Below are positions 34,359 through 46,319 of a stretch of 64,000 nucleotides of DNA, in pieces; position 1 is the stretch's first letter, and every line of letters begins with the position of its first letter. The position numbers and the translations under genes were made by a program. The stretch covers positions 3,950,001 to 4,014,000 of the forward strand of contig NC_059415.1 of assembly GCF_905220565.1 (NCBI RefSeq). The letters run 5' to 3'. Origin of the DNA: Melitaea cinxia (Eukaryota > Arthropoda > Insecta > Lepidoptera > Nymphalidae). Under the pieces are notes generated by a model that did no database searches, was not told where the DNA came from, and worked only from the letters and a program-made list of their open reading frames with translations.

Positions 34359-34573
34359 ACCCGGTACCGTTGTGATCGGGGATATAATATCCGAAAGATT
34401 TTAAAATCCTAATAACTTTAAAATAAATGTTCCGCGTTGTTTGTGGACCACAATATCTGTAGTTCTATTGATTTCTCGGAACGCTTTTGCTATTCCACCT
34501 ATTGTTACTGCGTCTACAACGGAGTCCACAAGTTTCTAAAAAGGACGCGGGTACAACCACAACGACGCCGGGT
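34359..34573. mobile_element. MITE with ACCCGG ends and TA flanks
   Basis: The left end is ACCCGGTACCGTTGTG and the right end is CACAACGACGCCGGGT, inverted repeats with two mismatches in 16. TA lies directly outside each end, as in Tc1/mariner-type insertions. It has no coding capacity. Confidence 0.65.
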
Positions 34574-35194
34574 TAGAAACAGTATGAACTACCACCGTGG
34601 GGTGTAAAAGAACTAGAGACATTATACCGATTAACAATACATAATACATACCATGTAGGCTAAATACATACATACATAGGCTAAATTATATACATAGGCT
34701 AATTACAAAATATACATAGGCTAAATACGAAACACCGTTCCAAATAGAATTAGAATGACAGCGGACGGTAAGACTGTGTAACTATATTAACTAAGTTTAG
34801 GAGGAGTAGATTAGGCAGAAGATTTAGTTTTAGCGCTTCGCTTTTTCACACATGCGATCGGAAAAATCCCAATTTACACGCCAAATCTTTTACATCCATT
34901 CTTCTCATCTTATCTGAGAAATCGTGTCCAGTACGAATGTTTCATAGCTATGAAGAGATTTATATTCAAGACAGCTTCGGCGTTTATTTTATACAGCCTC
35001 TAGAATATTAAAGATAGCAATTTATGTGAAATATTTGAAGAAAGATATGTAGATCCTGCGTATAGTGCTTATGCCTATAATATTGACAGTTGTAAGGACA
35101 TAAAATCTACACTTGTACATATTGTGCTTATATGCTTACATTTTATGAGAGATACATTTTATGATTCGTGGAGCTTTTTAAAAAATTTCATCTA

Positions 35195-35457
35195 TACAAA
35201 TAAATAAAATTGAAGTGTCTGTTTGTGACATTAACATAACCGCTTTTTACTAAATGCATATGGATTTATACAATTTTTGTCTGTCTGTCTGTCTGTTTGT
35301 TCCGGCTAATGCCTGACTTTCACTGGCAGATAGCTGATGTAATAAGGAGTAACTTAGATTACTTTTATATTAGAAATTTATTTATTTTATAATTGCAAAC
35401 TGAATAATAACTTTTTTGTTAAATTCCACGCGGACGAAGTCGCGGGCACAGCTAGTT
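35195..35457 (+). repeat. dispersed repeat E
   Basis: It opens ATACAAATAAATAAAATTGA then AGTGTCTGTTTGTG and ends AATTCCACGCGGACGAAGTC then GCGGGCACAGCTAGTT. Confidence 0.75.
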
Positions 35458-35774
35458 TTATGTAAAAAATATTGAAGACGTTTCGTCTGTCATTGGATCT
35501 GACTGACTTTCAATAATATATATCTAAGAAAAAAAACCTTTAATACTAAAGCGGAATTGGTTTGGTAACAGTTTTTTTATACTTAGCAACACCCGAGTCC
35601 GTTATACGCAAACGTACTTTTCGCGAGGTTCAACAGTCTGTGCGACTTTGAAAACTAAATATTTAATAAGACGATCCCAGATGTTACGCACCGTCTTACA
35701 AATTTAAAATTTAGTTGTTTATGTATTATGACTCATGTTTTACTTCAGGATCGCAAGTGTTATGACACGTTGTT

Positions 35775-35985
35775 CAGCCTGTAATATACCACTGCTGGGC
35801 ATAAGCCTCTTTCTCCATGTAGGAGAAGGATCAATGCTTAATCCACTAAGCGGCTCCAATGCTGGTTGGCGGACATATTCCCTACTATGAGTAACGATCG
35901 CTATCTGGTGTACATGATAACAACCGGGACCGACGGCTTAACGTGCTAACCGAGGCACGGTGGGGAAACCCACAAGGATTATTTG
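35775..35985 (+). repeat. repeat C, without tRNA end
   Basis: It contains CAGCCTGTAATATACCACTG, GGTTGGCGGACATATTCCCT and AACCGAGGCACGGTGG. Confidence 0.75.
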
Positions 35986-36029
35986 AAGTAAGTAAATAAC
36001 ACTACTATAGCACTATATTTTTGCAGCAA

Positions 36030-36125
36030 ATTTATCGACATCATCATCATTACAGCCTATACAGTCCACTGCTGGACATAGGCCTCCACAAGTTTACGCC
36101 AAAAATAACGTGAACTCATGTGTTT
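36030..36125 (+). repeat. repeat D, 5' fragment
   Basis: It contains ACAGTCCACTGCTGGACATA then GGCCTCCACAAGTTTACGCC and CGTGAACTCATGTG, and then stops abruptly. Confidence 0.65.
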
Positions 36126-37269
36126 TGCCTATAGTCACCACGCTGAGCAGGCGAATTATCGACAATTGTTTTTAAAATTATTGTTAAATTCTTCTCATGC
36201 ACGGGAGAAAAAGCCTTTTCTCAGCATTGCGCCATCTCCACGCTGTTCAGTTCAGTTCACAACTATTACTTACTTACATCGGCAAGCTACAGTTTTGTAA
36301 TATAGGTTGGTCTCAAAGAACGAATAATTATGTTGACTGATCGAAAAATCCACTTAAAGTGACAATCGCTACATATTTCTTTAAAATGTTCTCATGGTGT
36401 GTGAGGTTGTGGTGTAGTTATGACTTGCAGGCAAATATATGTAGAAACAAATATAAACCAAAGGCTGGTTAGTTGACAGAAAACGTCTTTTCATTTGGTT
36501 AGGTAATTGATTTTCAATCATTAGTCAAAACTAGTTGTAATGCATTTAAATCGTTAAATAATTAGAAAAAATTACAGAAAATCAGTAAACATGCAGAAAA
36601 TACACTTATCCAGACTGTAGTAACTAATATGTCTGCATTATTGAACAATATCACTAAGTAGAGTTTTTGCGTAGGTATACTATAATACGTCGTGGGCGTT
36701 ATATCAGCCATAATACAAGTATGATGGTTTGAACCAACAATAAAAGGCGGTGTGTGGTGTTCCCTTTTTTAGCTTATTAATGGACGTTTTCTGTCTTTTA
36801 GTCTAAAACTCGTATGTATGGGAATACTCATATGTATGGGAAACAATTGATCGATAGTTTTTAAGGTCAAAATTACAGAATTTTTGTTAAATGTTAGGTC
36901 CAGAAATGGAACACATCTTTATTTCTTGACTCACGAATTGATTGATTGATTGATATTTGTGTTATCTCTCTCAGCAGATACCTTAAATAGTTCCTTCCTG
37001 TAAATAATTCGTTGTATGTTTTAGACTGTTATTGCACGTTAAAAGTTTTCATATTAGTCAAGGTAATAAATCATATAAATAGGTGTGTAGAACATGACTG
37101 AAAACATTTATTTATCACTTCAAATCTATAGTTATTCATTCACAATACACACTTATAACCACATTGAATACGTTATCACAATGATCACTTATATGCCACT
37201 TATCGAACAGCAACGCTAGTCACACAATAATTAAAAAATAACTGCTTCTTCAATTACAAATTGTTATAT

Positions 37270-37720
37270 TAATAGGACAACAATCCCGCCAATACATGAC
37301 AAAGATGGCGACTGATTAATCACAGAATTAGTATTAACTTTTCGGAAGATGGTGTCTCCATCTTTATGGTCTTCCGGTACTTCAACAAATAATAATTACA
37401 GTAAGAAAACTACAATCTAATGTTATTACAATTAATACAATCTTATAAAATTATTAGAAGCATAAAGTTTAACGATAACAGTATTTATTGGGTAACTACC
37501 CTACAAAACAGATAGTAAAGATGAAGACTGACTAATCGTAAATTAATATTAACCATTCGGAAGACGGTGTCGACATCTTTGTACTTTTCCGGTATTAAAC
37601 GAATAAACTATAAGAGTTATATAATCCAATATTTTAAAAATGGTAAAATTAAAAATTTAAATGGTAACAGGTGTTGTTAAGATATTCCCATAGTAAAATC
37701 CGACTTTAACAAATCAACAA
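37270..37720. repeat. diverged tandem duplication with conserved hairpin
   Basis: Two units of about 205 bp share the order GATTAATCAC-like, TTAGTATTAAC, CGGAAGATGGTGTC and TTCCGGTA. In both, CGGAAG pairs with a downstream CTTCCG or TTCCG to form a short stem. The BEL element is inserted about 90 bp to the right. Confidence 0.5.
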
Positions 37721-37814
37721 TCCACTATACTAAAAAAAAATCATTAAAAAAGAAATTTGAAAAAGGACACCAAATGGCAAGCATATAAAATTATATCCAT
37801 ACATTGTAAGCATC

Positions 37815-38102
37815 TGTTTGAGTACGCGCGCGCCTGATGATCGCGTGGGGCGCGCGACGCAAGGGGCGGGGAGTGCCGGCGACGATGCGAGCGCAGCGCC
37901 GACGAATTAAATTGTCATTCGCGACGCCGAGCCGTCAACATCAATATTTTCTTTATCCGCGACGCCAAGCCGTCCATAGTTTTATATTTTTTTATAATTT
38001 AAACTACAATATACATCTAGAAAAAATACAGTCCACTTTTATTAACCAGCATCGGGTACCAGTTTTCCCTAACCATTACGGCACAGGGCACTGGCCCCAA
38101 CA
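37815..38102 (+). repeat. 5' LTR of the BEL element
   Basis: 288 bp, TGTTTGAGTACGCG to GGCCCCAACA. The first 100 bp are CpG-rich (GCGCGCGCC, GGGGCGGGG), in contrast to the AT-rich surroundings. A TGG-starting candidate primer-binding site follows at 38104 (TGGTTCATCGAGCC). Confidence 0.92.
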
Positions 38103-39019
38103 TATGGTTCATCGAGCCGCATAAAACATCGAAACGGCTACGTCAAAGGTCGAGCGAAAGTCACCGCCTTGCATTGTTCCTGTTCAAGTTGTTTCGCCGG
38201 AGTGAACATTGCTGCACTCATAGCTGACATTCCCGGACAAGAAGCAATTCATTAGTCAGCAGGAATACATCAGGTCGTGGAAACAACAGAAGCTGCGATC
38301 ATCATACATCAAGGATACACGTGAGATCGTTCCATATCCTAGTGTCATCCTATCATTCATCAATCATCATTTCATTTTCGATTCATTTCATACCATTTTT
38401 AAATTTTATTCATCTCATTATTTCGTAGTCTTGGATTCGTTAGATCATCATAATCAGTAACCAGAGTATTCATCCAATAAAATTCTATAGAAATAAGATT
38501 AAATCATAATATTTTACGTAAATATTTCTATATTTTAGCTTTTTATAAATTTAGCATCTACCTACGAAAATAAAATAATCTTCAGCTTTTTACAATCATA
38601 AGCATTATTATTCATTAAATAATAGCTTATATCATCATTTTCATTAGTTTTAGCTCGCATTCAAATTGATTTTTTAACAAATTTGCTAATTTATAATTTT
38701 TTATTTACAGGTCGGTATTTCAAAAATACAATTGTACCATTGTAGTTGCAATATTAGGCGCCTAGCTATTTTAAATAGCAATCGCATATACTAGTAGTTG
38801 GTTGCTTTACTTTTTCATAAGGATTTTTAACTGTAACAAATTGCTTTTAAAATTACAATGAATTGAAGTTTAAATTTGTTTCTTACGTACTAAAACTTTA
38901 AACATTGCTTGCTTTTTGCTTATAAAAACAATCTAAAATAATTCTTGCAAATTAATAATTCATTGTTAATAAATTATAATAACTGAGAATAATATTTAAT
39001 ATTTTAATCAAAATTAACA

Positions 39020-39988
39020 ATGAGTGATAAACAAATAAAACATTTGATTGGAAAACAAGCTATAATTAAACGAAAGCTTATTAGCTTTAGTAATTTTTTG
39101 AAATCGCTTACACACAGTAAACTAACTAATGATTTACAAACACAGATCGAACTTCAATTGCGTTTAGATAAAATTGAAGGTTTATACGATGATTTCGATG
39201 CTTTACAGAGTGAGCTGGACGAGTGTTCGGATATGCTTGAGGACGAGGCTCAGGGACGCGAGGCCTTCGATTGCCAGTACTACTCTCTCGTGTCTGCCGG
39301 TCGTGCCTTGATCCAGACTCTTTCACTTCCTTCGCGGGACACTTCGGTTCCGGTTTGCTCTTATGCACATTCACACAAGCGTAAGGTTGTTGAACTTCCT
39401 AACATAGACTTGCCAGACCTTAATGATGAATATCAGTACTGGCTTGGTTCTGGGCATACGATGAATACTTCAGTGCATTCGGATATCATTATTGAACATT
39501 TAAATGAATTTCATGAGCTGGATGGTACTGCAGGCGTACTTAATACGACTCCAATTAAAACTCAAACTTCTGATATCAGTAATCAGCCCCTTAATAGTTC
39601 ACAGTCACACTCTCTTATAATGGAGTCTGATGCTAGTGACTATAAGGAAGGCAACAATTACATAATTTTATCTAACGTCATTAAATGTCTTCGTTCTACT
39701 TGTGGTAATATAAATAACATACAAATACCCTCGTCGTTCTGTATTCCATCTGTAATCAAAATACTTCAGGAATCACCCACGACTTTAGGGTATTCTTTTC
39801 TTTTAACTCTACGCAGATTTTTATTTTTTGAATATATTTTATATCAAAACATAAGAAAGTTTCTCAAATTCCAAATCGTGTGGTATCCTTTCCAAGGACT
39901 ATCCCGCAGATATCGGTTCACGAAGGTTAGGAACAGACGTGCTTGTTGTCTTCTTTATACGATGGTCAGTGTTTTCTTTTTCGTTTAA
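39020..39988 (+). CDS. BEL/Pao Gag-like protein, C-terminally replaced
   Basis: The ORF has 322 codons. The N-terminal half (IKRKLISFSNFLKSL, LRLDKIEGLYDDFDALQSEL) has the look of the BEL/Pao Gag start (DUF1759-type helical region), with an acidic stretch after it. From about residue 215 the sequence loses this character and ends in a hydrophobic tail, as if it reads across a deletion junction. It has no CCHC knuckle and no protease. It lies 0.9 kb after the 5' LTR. Confidence 0.7.
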   Translation: MSDKQIKHLIGKQAIIKRKLISFSNFLKSLTHSKLTNDLQTQIELQLRLDKIEGLYDDFDALQSELDECSDMLEDEAQGREAFDCQYYSLVSAGRALIQTLSLPSRDTSVPVCSYAHSHKRKVVELPNIDLPDLNDEYQYWLGSGHTMNTSVHSDIIIEHLNEFHELDGTAGVLNTTPIKTQTSDISNQPLNSSQSHSLIMESDASDYKEGNNYIILSNVIKCLRSTCGNINNIQIPSSFCIPSVIKILQESPTTLGYSFLLTLRRFLFFEYILYQNIRKFLKFQIVWYPFQGLSRRYRFTKVRNRRACCLLYTMVSVFFFV

Positions 39989-40375
39989 TAAAACTATATA
40001 TTTTGTAATTTAATTTCTAGATTTATAATATTTTCAAAATAACAACGTATTATTTCCTTTTTTTTATTATACCAGCCAGTAATGATAGTACCTAGAAAAA
40101 AGACTGCAAACATATAAAATCTTACGTCTGTGAGTTTGTGTATTTAGCAACAGGGATTTTGCATTTATAGTATGCTTTGGACCTGACGAAGGAAGCTTTT
40201 AATTTATTTTAGATTCGCTTTAGGTTTATTTATAGGTTAGATTTGTTACAAGATGCATTTTATGACTTGTCAGTACTTCTTAAACGGCTCTCACCGGCAG
40301 ACACGACTGAGGAAGGTAAAGGTTTACATTTATTCCAGCCTATTCTATGTTTTGAGTCTAACGTTTCTGGACTAC

Positions 40376-40854
40376 GAAGAAATGAATAGTTTGTTAATTC
40401 AATTAGAGGCAATATTAAATTCACGTCCCCTTACACCCTTGTCCAACGATCCTTCTGATCTTTGTCCTTTGACACCAGCTCATCTCCTTATTGGACGATC
40501 TCTCTTATTCGCGCCGCAGTCTGTGATCACTGTCACCAAAATGTCATCTCTTGCGAGATTCAACAGAATCCAACTACTGAAGCAACACTTTTGAAATCGG
40601 TTCTCTAATGAATATGTTACTTACTTCAGCAGAAAACAAAGTGGATGCTGTCGCAAGAGACGCTGAAGGAGGTTGCATTGGTTGTGATAAAGAACAAGTT
40701 CAGTCAACCAATCATGTGGTTGCTGGGGCGAATTCTTCGAGCGCTTCCGGGTGAAGATGGAGTTGCAAGGGTAGCAGACATTCGCAGCAGGAAGGTCGCA
40801 ATCCGACGAGTCTTCAACATGATATATCCCCCCCCTGCCGACTGTAAATATTGA
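40376..40854 (+). pseudogene. BEL/Pao Pol C-terminal remnant
   Basis: LEAILNSRPLTPLSNDPSDL and LTPAHLLIGRSL match the integrase end of BEL Pol. After a stop (TGA at about 40592) and a frame change, MWLLGRILRALPGEDGVARV matches the DUF5641-type tail. The stop sits where the family usually has a tryptophan. The piece is not translatable as one protein. Confidence 0.8.
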
Positions 40855-40879
40855 AGACGACTCTTCAACGCGGGGAGTA

Positions 40880-41167
40880 TGTTTGAGTACGCGCGCGCCT
40901 GATGATCGCGTGGGGCGCGCGACGCAAGGGGCGGGGAGTGCCGGCGACGATGCGAGCGCAGCGCCGACGAATTAAATTGTCATTCGCGACGCCGAGCCGT
41001 CAACATCAATATTTTCTTTATCCGCGACGCCAAGCCGTCCATAGTTTTATATTTTTTTATAATTTAAACTACAATATACATCTAGAAAAAATACAGTCCA
41101 CTTTTATTAACCAGCATCGGGTACCAGTTTTCCCTAACCATTACGGCACAGGGCACTGGCCCCAACA
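40880..41167 (+). repeat. 3' LTR of the BEL element
   Basis: Same length and sequence as the 5' LTR as far as I can read. It is followed by the GCATC duplication at 41168-41172. Confidence 0.92.
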
Positions 41168-41172
41168 GCATC

Positions 41173-43428
41173 TCTTGTAAACTCGTTAAGTACATTTTTT
41201 AAAGTCGGTTAGTAATTGGATAAATAGCACCAACCACACGCGGTGACATCATCGTTTTAGGATTGTTTGCGAGCCTCGTGTAGAGAAATCTCAGCTAATT
41301 TGCAATCTTGCAAGTATCGTCTTACTAAAGCAAGTATCTTATAGCTGTACTCTTAGTATTTAAACAGTCAATTTTGTTTATTCTCCGGATTTAACGTATT
41401 AATTTTAAAAGTTGTTATTACATATTATAACCCATTATTTAGGAAAACGTGTCATTCAAAACCGAAACATGGTTCATTCATAGACTTATAACCACTTTTG
41501 AATTATTATTTTATAAAACGATTAATTAATACTCGAAGCCACAACTGAATACGAATATTGATATTGCTCAAAATATGGCATAAAAACGTATACTAACGTA
41601 CAAAACATTATAGCAATTGGATTTCTTTTGTGTACGTAACACACACAAACAAACAGATATTACGTTGTAACACGACAATAATGTATGTATACACATTGTT
41701 GTTGTAAATATTTTAAAAGCTGATATTACATATAACATGCATTGTAAGCTCTACACATGTGTGGCTAATGTCGGAGACAACAATGGAAAATATTTGTATG
41801 AACTGAATTCGGGTTTGAGACTGTATATATTACATAAGCGACAGCGATTTAATTTGTTTATAAGCGCTGGGAATATTAATGCAAATTTTTATTCAAAATT
41901 ACATATGACTAGACCAAATAATCAAGTTGAACATAAATTAGTCTTAATATCCTTCCTGTTTTCTCTTTCCTACCTGACATTAACAATCAATCTTGGTTCA
42001 CTAGTACGACTAAAAGGCTATTGTAGGAATTATGTATGTTACAAGGAGGTTATATACAGAAATTTTAAAGCTTTTTAATGAAATGCATTTTGTACAACTT
42101 ATTTTTCAAAAATTTTGTTCAAAATGTTACGAGACTTGTAAAAAATTTATATGAAAATATTTTTGACAATACGCGGCATCTAGGTCACAATGTAAAAACA
42201 AAGTGGTCGCGTCAGAAAGTTCTCCTGTACCACATATTTCTAACCAACCTCCACTCACTACATAGGTGATATATTAACACATATGGTAGATAAAAGTAGA
42301 TATATGTTTATAGTAAATGAAAATAAGTAATCTTAATAAAATTGAGTTTAATGTATTATTTTTCAGTAAATTTTTCATCTTTAGAAATGAATCTTTACTA
42401 AAAACTAAATAAATAAATCGCTTTCACAACACTAAAACCACAGTCTACCTGACCCTTTTATTTTTATGCTCTATTATTTTTTATCCACCCCGCTTTCTAT
42501 GGCACGTGGTGTTGGGGATAATTATCTTAACTTAACAATATAAATCAAAACTGTAATACGAATGTGGGTGTCATTTATAATCGTTGATACTTCCTTGTTT
42601 CAGGAAAATGTATTTTTGGTTTTTCTGACATTTCAATTTTATAACTGACTTCTAAAAAGTAATATAAATGCATTTATTTATTTCAAATTATTTGAACAGG
42701 TAGGTTTAATATAGGCGTACGTTTAGAATTTTGTAAAATGATTTTAACATAATAAAATCACAAATAACATTATTCAAAAAGGCTTTAAAACACTTTCAAA
42801 TCGCCACTTTACAAATCAAATTGTTTATTATGATTAAAAGTGAAACTACGACCGATTCAGAATGTAGATTCTGCAGAGAAGAATGGGTAAGAAATTCCAC
42901 ATTTACTTTAAAAAAATACTCAAAATGTTAATATGAAATAAATATTATAATTTCACCAAATAAAATAATTGATGTTAAATGATATAGATATTAATAGTTA
43001 GTGAATTACATATGCAAGTCTTATTCAATGGCTATAATTACATTTTCTCATTGCGCAACGAGTTTGGAAATAACGAGAAAAGTTGCTCCTCTTGAAAGAT
43101 TAATTACGAGCATCCTGCGGGCCTAAAGTTACGGCGATCAACGAATTTGTTTGCAGAAAAGGCAAAATTTGCAGCAGATACAAGAATTAATGATGATGAA
43201 GTTGATAATGAAATAAGTGATCTAAATGATGATTATTAATAAACTGATCATTCACAAGTAACAGCGAACGATTTAGTGTATAAATCTTTTACACTGTTCT
43301 GTGTGTTTAATACAAAATTTTAAGTTTTATTCAGAAAATTTAAAATTTTAAATAAATATTAGGAAAACTTTCAGTAATAGTTACTATTAATAGAAAAAAG
43401 ATAACTGTTATTTATTTTGTAGGCTAGA
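41173..43428. other. probable brp intron, no recognised content
   Basis: AT-rich DNA. Two adjacent plus-strand ORFs (41737-42078, 42078-42269) have no motif I recognise and AT-driven composition. A short conserved-looking GC patch at 43100-43130 is unexplained. Confidence 0.5.
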
Positions 43429-43871
43429 CTATAGAAAATCGGGCGCCGATTTATGAGGTTTTGGTTTTGGGGGTTAGGTGGGGGGAAGGAGGAGGAGTTC
43501 AACAATTATTAAAAATATCCATGGTTAAAGTTTTGAAGCTAGAATAACGCTTTGTCGTTGTAACGCATGTTTGTTAATCTTGCAGTCGATATCGTTTGTA
43601 CGTACTCCTTGTTCGAAAATAATGTGTGAAAGTTGTGAAACGGAGCAAGAGTGCACTTCCCGCAGCGACGGAGCTAAGGTAGAGTTAGACGCGGAGCTCT
43701 CAGGTATTGCCATAGCTCTAAATAAAACAATTCTAATCTCAAAACTTTAACCACGATAACTCCATAACCATGGGGTATCGAATGGTGGGAGTGGTACCAG
43801 AGGGTAGAACCAACACCCTCCCCTCCCCTCTCCACCCCAAACCCCATAAATCGTCACCCGATTGTCTACAG
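43429..43871. mobile_element. foldback/MITE-like element with G-rich inverted ends
   Basis: The left end has CTATAGAAAATCGGGCGCCG then ATTTATGAGGTTTTGG. The right end, read in reverse, gives CTGTAGACAATCGGGTGACG then ATTTATGGGGTTTGGG. Both arms continue into purine-rich, G-run sequence (GGTGGGGGGAAGGAGGAGG on the left). The centre is about 330 bp without a gene. Target duplication is unclear. Confidence 0.65.
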
Positions 43872-44599
43872 ATTTACCATTTTTATCTTAAATACATGAT
43901 ATATGCTTGTAGTCTCCTTTTCAGTATATACCTGTATTAGACGGTCTCGTTTTTCTTAGAATAAAGATTCAGTAAATAATTAGAAACTTATTAGACAGTA
44001 ATATTATGAAAATAAATAAGAATAGTCATGTGTTTGTGTCTTTGAGTTTTTGATGTGCAATGAACTGGATTACCTATACTAGCGATAGACTCTTGATTTA
44101 TATTTCTATACATATATTTAAAAATAAAACGAAATTCAGCATTAAAATTTTCCAAAGCCTACAAATAGGCCGATAGCGACGTCGTTTTAGGTTGAAATTC
44201 GGAAAATCGATAAGTATTATCGCGACATCCGATTATAGACGTCGTTCACAATCAGATGCTTGCTGTCATGAACTGGGAGAGATTAGATGAACTAAATGGC
44301 AATCGTGCCATCTTTTGGTGTTTCGTTCAAATTAAAACAACCTTTTTCAAGAAAATGTCCTTTTAAAAAATTTCAAGTGTGCTTAAAGTTTTTATATCAT
44401 GCTCGGTTCTATATTGGAAGTTAATCCGTCATTTTGCTTTATTTTGAAGTAGCGAATGTACATATTTCCTCTGAATATTGCCCGTCATCGCTGAGCATGA
44501 GATCTTTAAAATTACGAAATAATAATAATTTATAATAGAATACGCCATTTTAGAATATTAAGTATGAATTATTTATTATATCATACGATTATACTTTAA

Positions 44600-44735
44600 C
44601 TGAGGTAGGGTACAGCAGGATATAACCTGCTCAAAATCTGGAGAAAACCGACTGGGGAAGTACCTCGACCTTACAGAAGATCACAGCTCTTTCAAGCAGT
44701 GTCGTGTTCCTGTGGTGAGTGAGGTGAGTCATATA
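44600..44735 (+). repeat. SINE-like repeat B, 5' part
   Basis: It contains CTGAGGTAGGGTACAGCAGG, CTGGGGAAGTACCTCGACCT and TTCCTGTGGTGAGTGAGGTG, and then stops. The 3' half is missing. Confidence 0.75.
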
Positions 44736-46319
44736 TATATCGTTAAAACGTTAGAGTTAAAAGTACTTACGTACCATAAGACACTAAGTAACTTTTGCAC
44801 GCATTCATTACTTAGGTTTTATAAGATCTGGTCGTTTGTTTTACTTTATCTTTATTTTTCTTCTCAAGCTGCAACCTAACAGGATGAAATCCGTAATGAA
44901 GATTCCCTAACATCAAACATCTATATGATATATAAAAACATTCGTTATTAGCACAACATCCAGTTGCTTTTACAATCGTGCCAAACATTATGAATTACAA
45001 AACTTATTTTTATAGATTAAACTATTTTTGTAGGAAAAAAGCTCAATCTGATTTGACGTTAAATACAATTCCGTGCCACCGTTATCGTAAAAATATACAC
45101 ATAATAAACAATAAGAAAATACTATAGCGACAATCAAGACTGTGTTAATAATTATTGTGTATATATATATTTTGTAATAGGCAGATACACGCTTATCTGC
45201 TCTTAAGTTAGGAAACATAATGTATGTTATTAGGTAATGGCCGATTGATGCAACTACGTTTTTATTGTTAAAAACGTATGAATAAATAATCGGTATATAA
45301 ATGAATATTTATTACATCCAGTCTCCGGACGGGAATCGAATCAACAACCTCTGTAGCAGAAAAAAAGATCACTTGAAACTTCGCCAATGGGCCAGTCAAC
45401 TTGATTATGTAATTTTGAATTGAAGCAAATATTACATAATGATTTGTAGTAATATTACATATTGGTGACATACCTATCTAAAAATCGATAGATAAATAAG
45501 ACAGATGTAACTGATATTTACAAGCGTTGATTCAGTAGTAGGTAATTAAATGTTGAGGTAATGATATTTCAGTGACGTAGTAATGACTCTCCAGGGATGG
45601 CCTTTTTTATATAAACATATTAAATAAAACACGATTAAATTAAAATAGATATTTCTTCTGATTGTTCTAACATATTGTAACTTCACATCTATGGTCTTCA
45701 GAATTATATTAAGGTTGTTATCTTGACTAAAACGACTAATATCCTTAGTGTCTTCTTCTTTTTTTGCCATTTTTTCTCGTTTTTGTTTTTTTCTCTACAT
45801 GAGATTGGCGAAATCATCAGTGCGATCGAATGATTGAAAACTTCAGGGTAATGTCATTAGTAATTAATTAAAAATATGCTTTTAAAAATCACTTTAGGTA
45901 ACAGATTATTTTTCAAAACAAATGACAGACAATGTTCATTTTTACATTGACATTGTTTTTTTAAACTATTGTTTTATTTCATGAAATAAATTCAGGATAA
46001 ATTAAAAAAAAAAAATTAATTCCCCCGATTAAAATTGTTTGGAACCCACGCTTAATTGCAAACTTTTCTTTGTGATATCTTTACCTCGGTAAGAATGAAA
46101 GTAACCCTTTGTTTTCGGAATATCTTATTCATTCTGTTTATAGTAGGCGTGAGATTGCTTCTAAACCTGACCTGGTTTATATTCTCATTTTACATTTCAG
46201 GGATCCGCACCGAATGGATCTAGTTTGTAAAGTACCCAATTTTGAAATGTATTCATTTGTAAACTCTACTTTGATTTTGGTACCATGATTTGCATATAAT
46301 ATAGGGTTCTATTGACGTT
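44736..46319. other. no gene recognised; one tRNA-like fragment
   Basis: AT-rich DNA, probably brp intron. A tRNA-like SINE fragment lies at 45310-45400 (GGACGGGAATCGAATCAACA, CTTCGCCAATGGGCC), similar to the one at 12785. Confidence 0.5.

Larger units (their letters stand above)
31748..37300. other. probable upstream brp intron, left part
   Basis: No coding exon was recognised. Contents are repeat B (31885-32118), repeat E (32350-32875), a TA-flanked MITE (34359-34573), a short tandem repeat of ACATAGGCTAAAT-like units (34655-34730), repeat E (35195-35457), repeat C (35775-35985) and a repeat D piece (36030-36125). That it is intron follows from exon 1 of the window needing an upstream partner. 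Confidence 0.5.
37815..41167 (+). mobile_element. internally deleted BEL/Pao LTR retrotransposon
   Basis: Two 288-bp LTRs (37815-38102 and 40880-41167) read identically by eye, start TG and end CA. The direct repeat GCATC flanks the element (37810-37814 and 41168-41172). Between the LTRs are only 2.8 kb: a BEL-type Gag start and the last part of Pol (integrase end plus the DUF5641-type tail). Protease, reverse transcriptase and RNase H are missing. Identical LTRs and a clean duplication indicate recent insertion, so the deleted form probably moved with proteins supplied by other copies. Confidence 0.9.

Noticed and set aside
41737..42269. Two adjacent plus-strand ORFs of 113 and 63 codons
   Set aside because: No recognisable domain, AT-driven amino acids, no splice or promoter context; likely chance.
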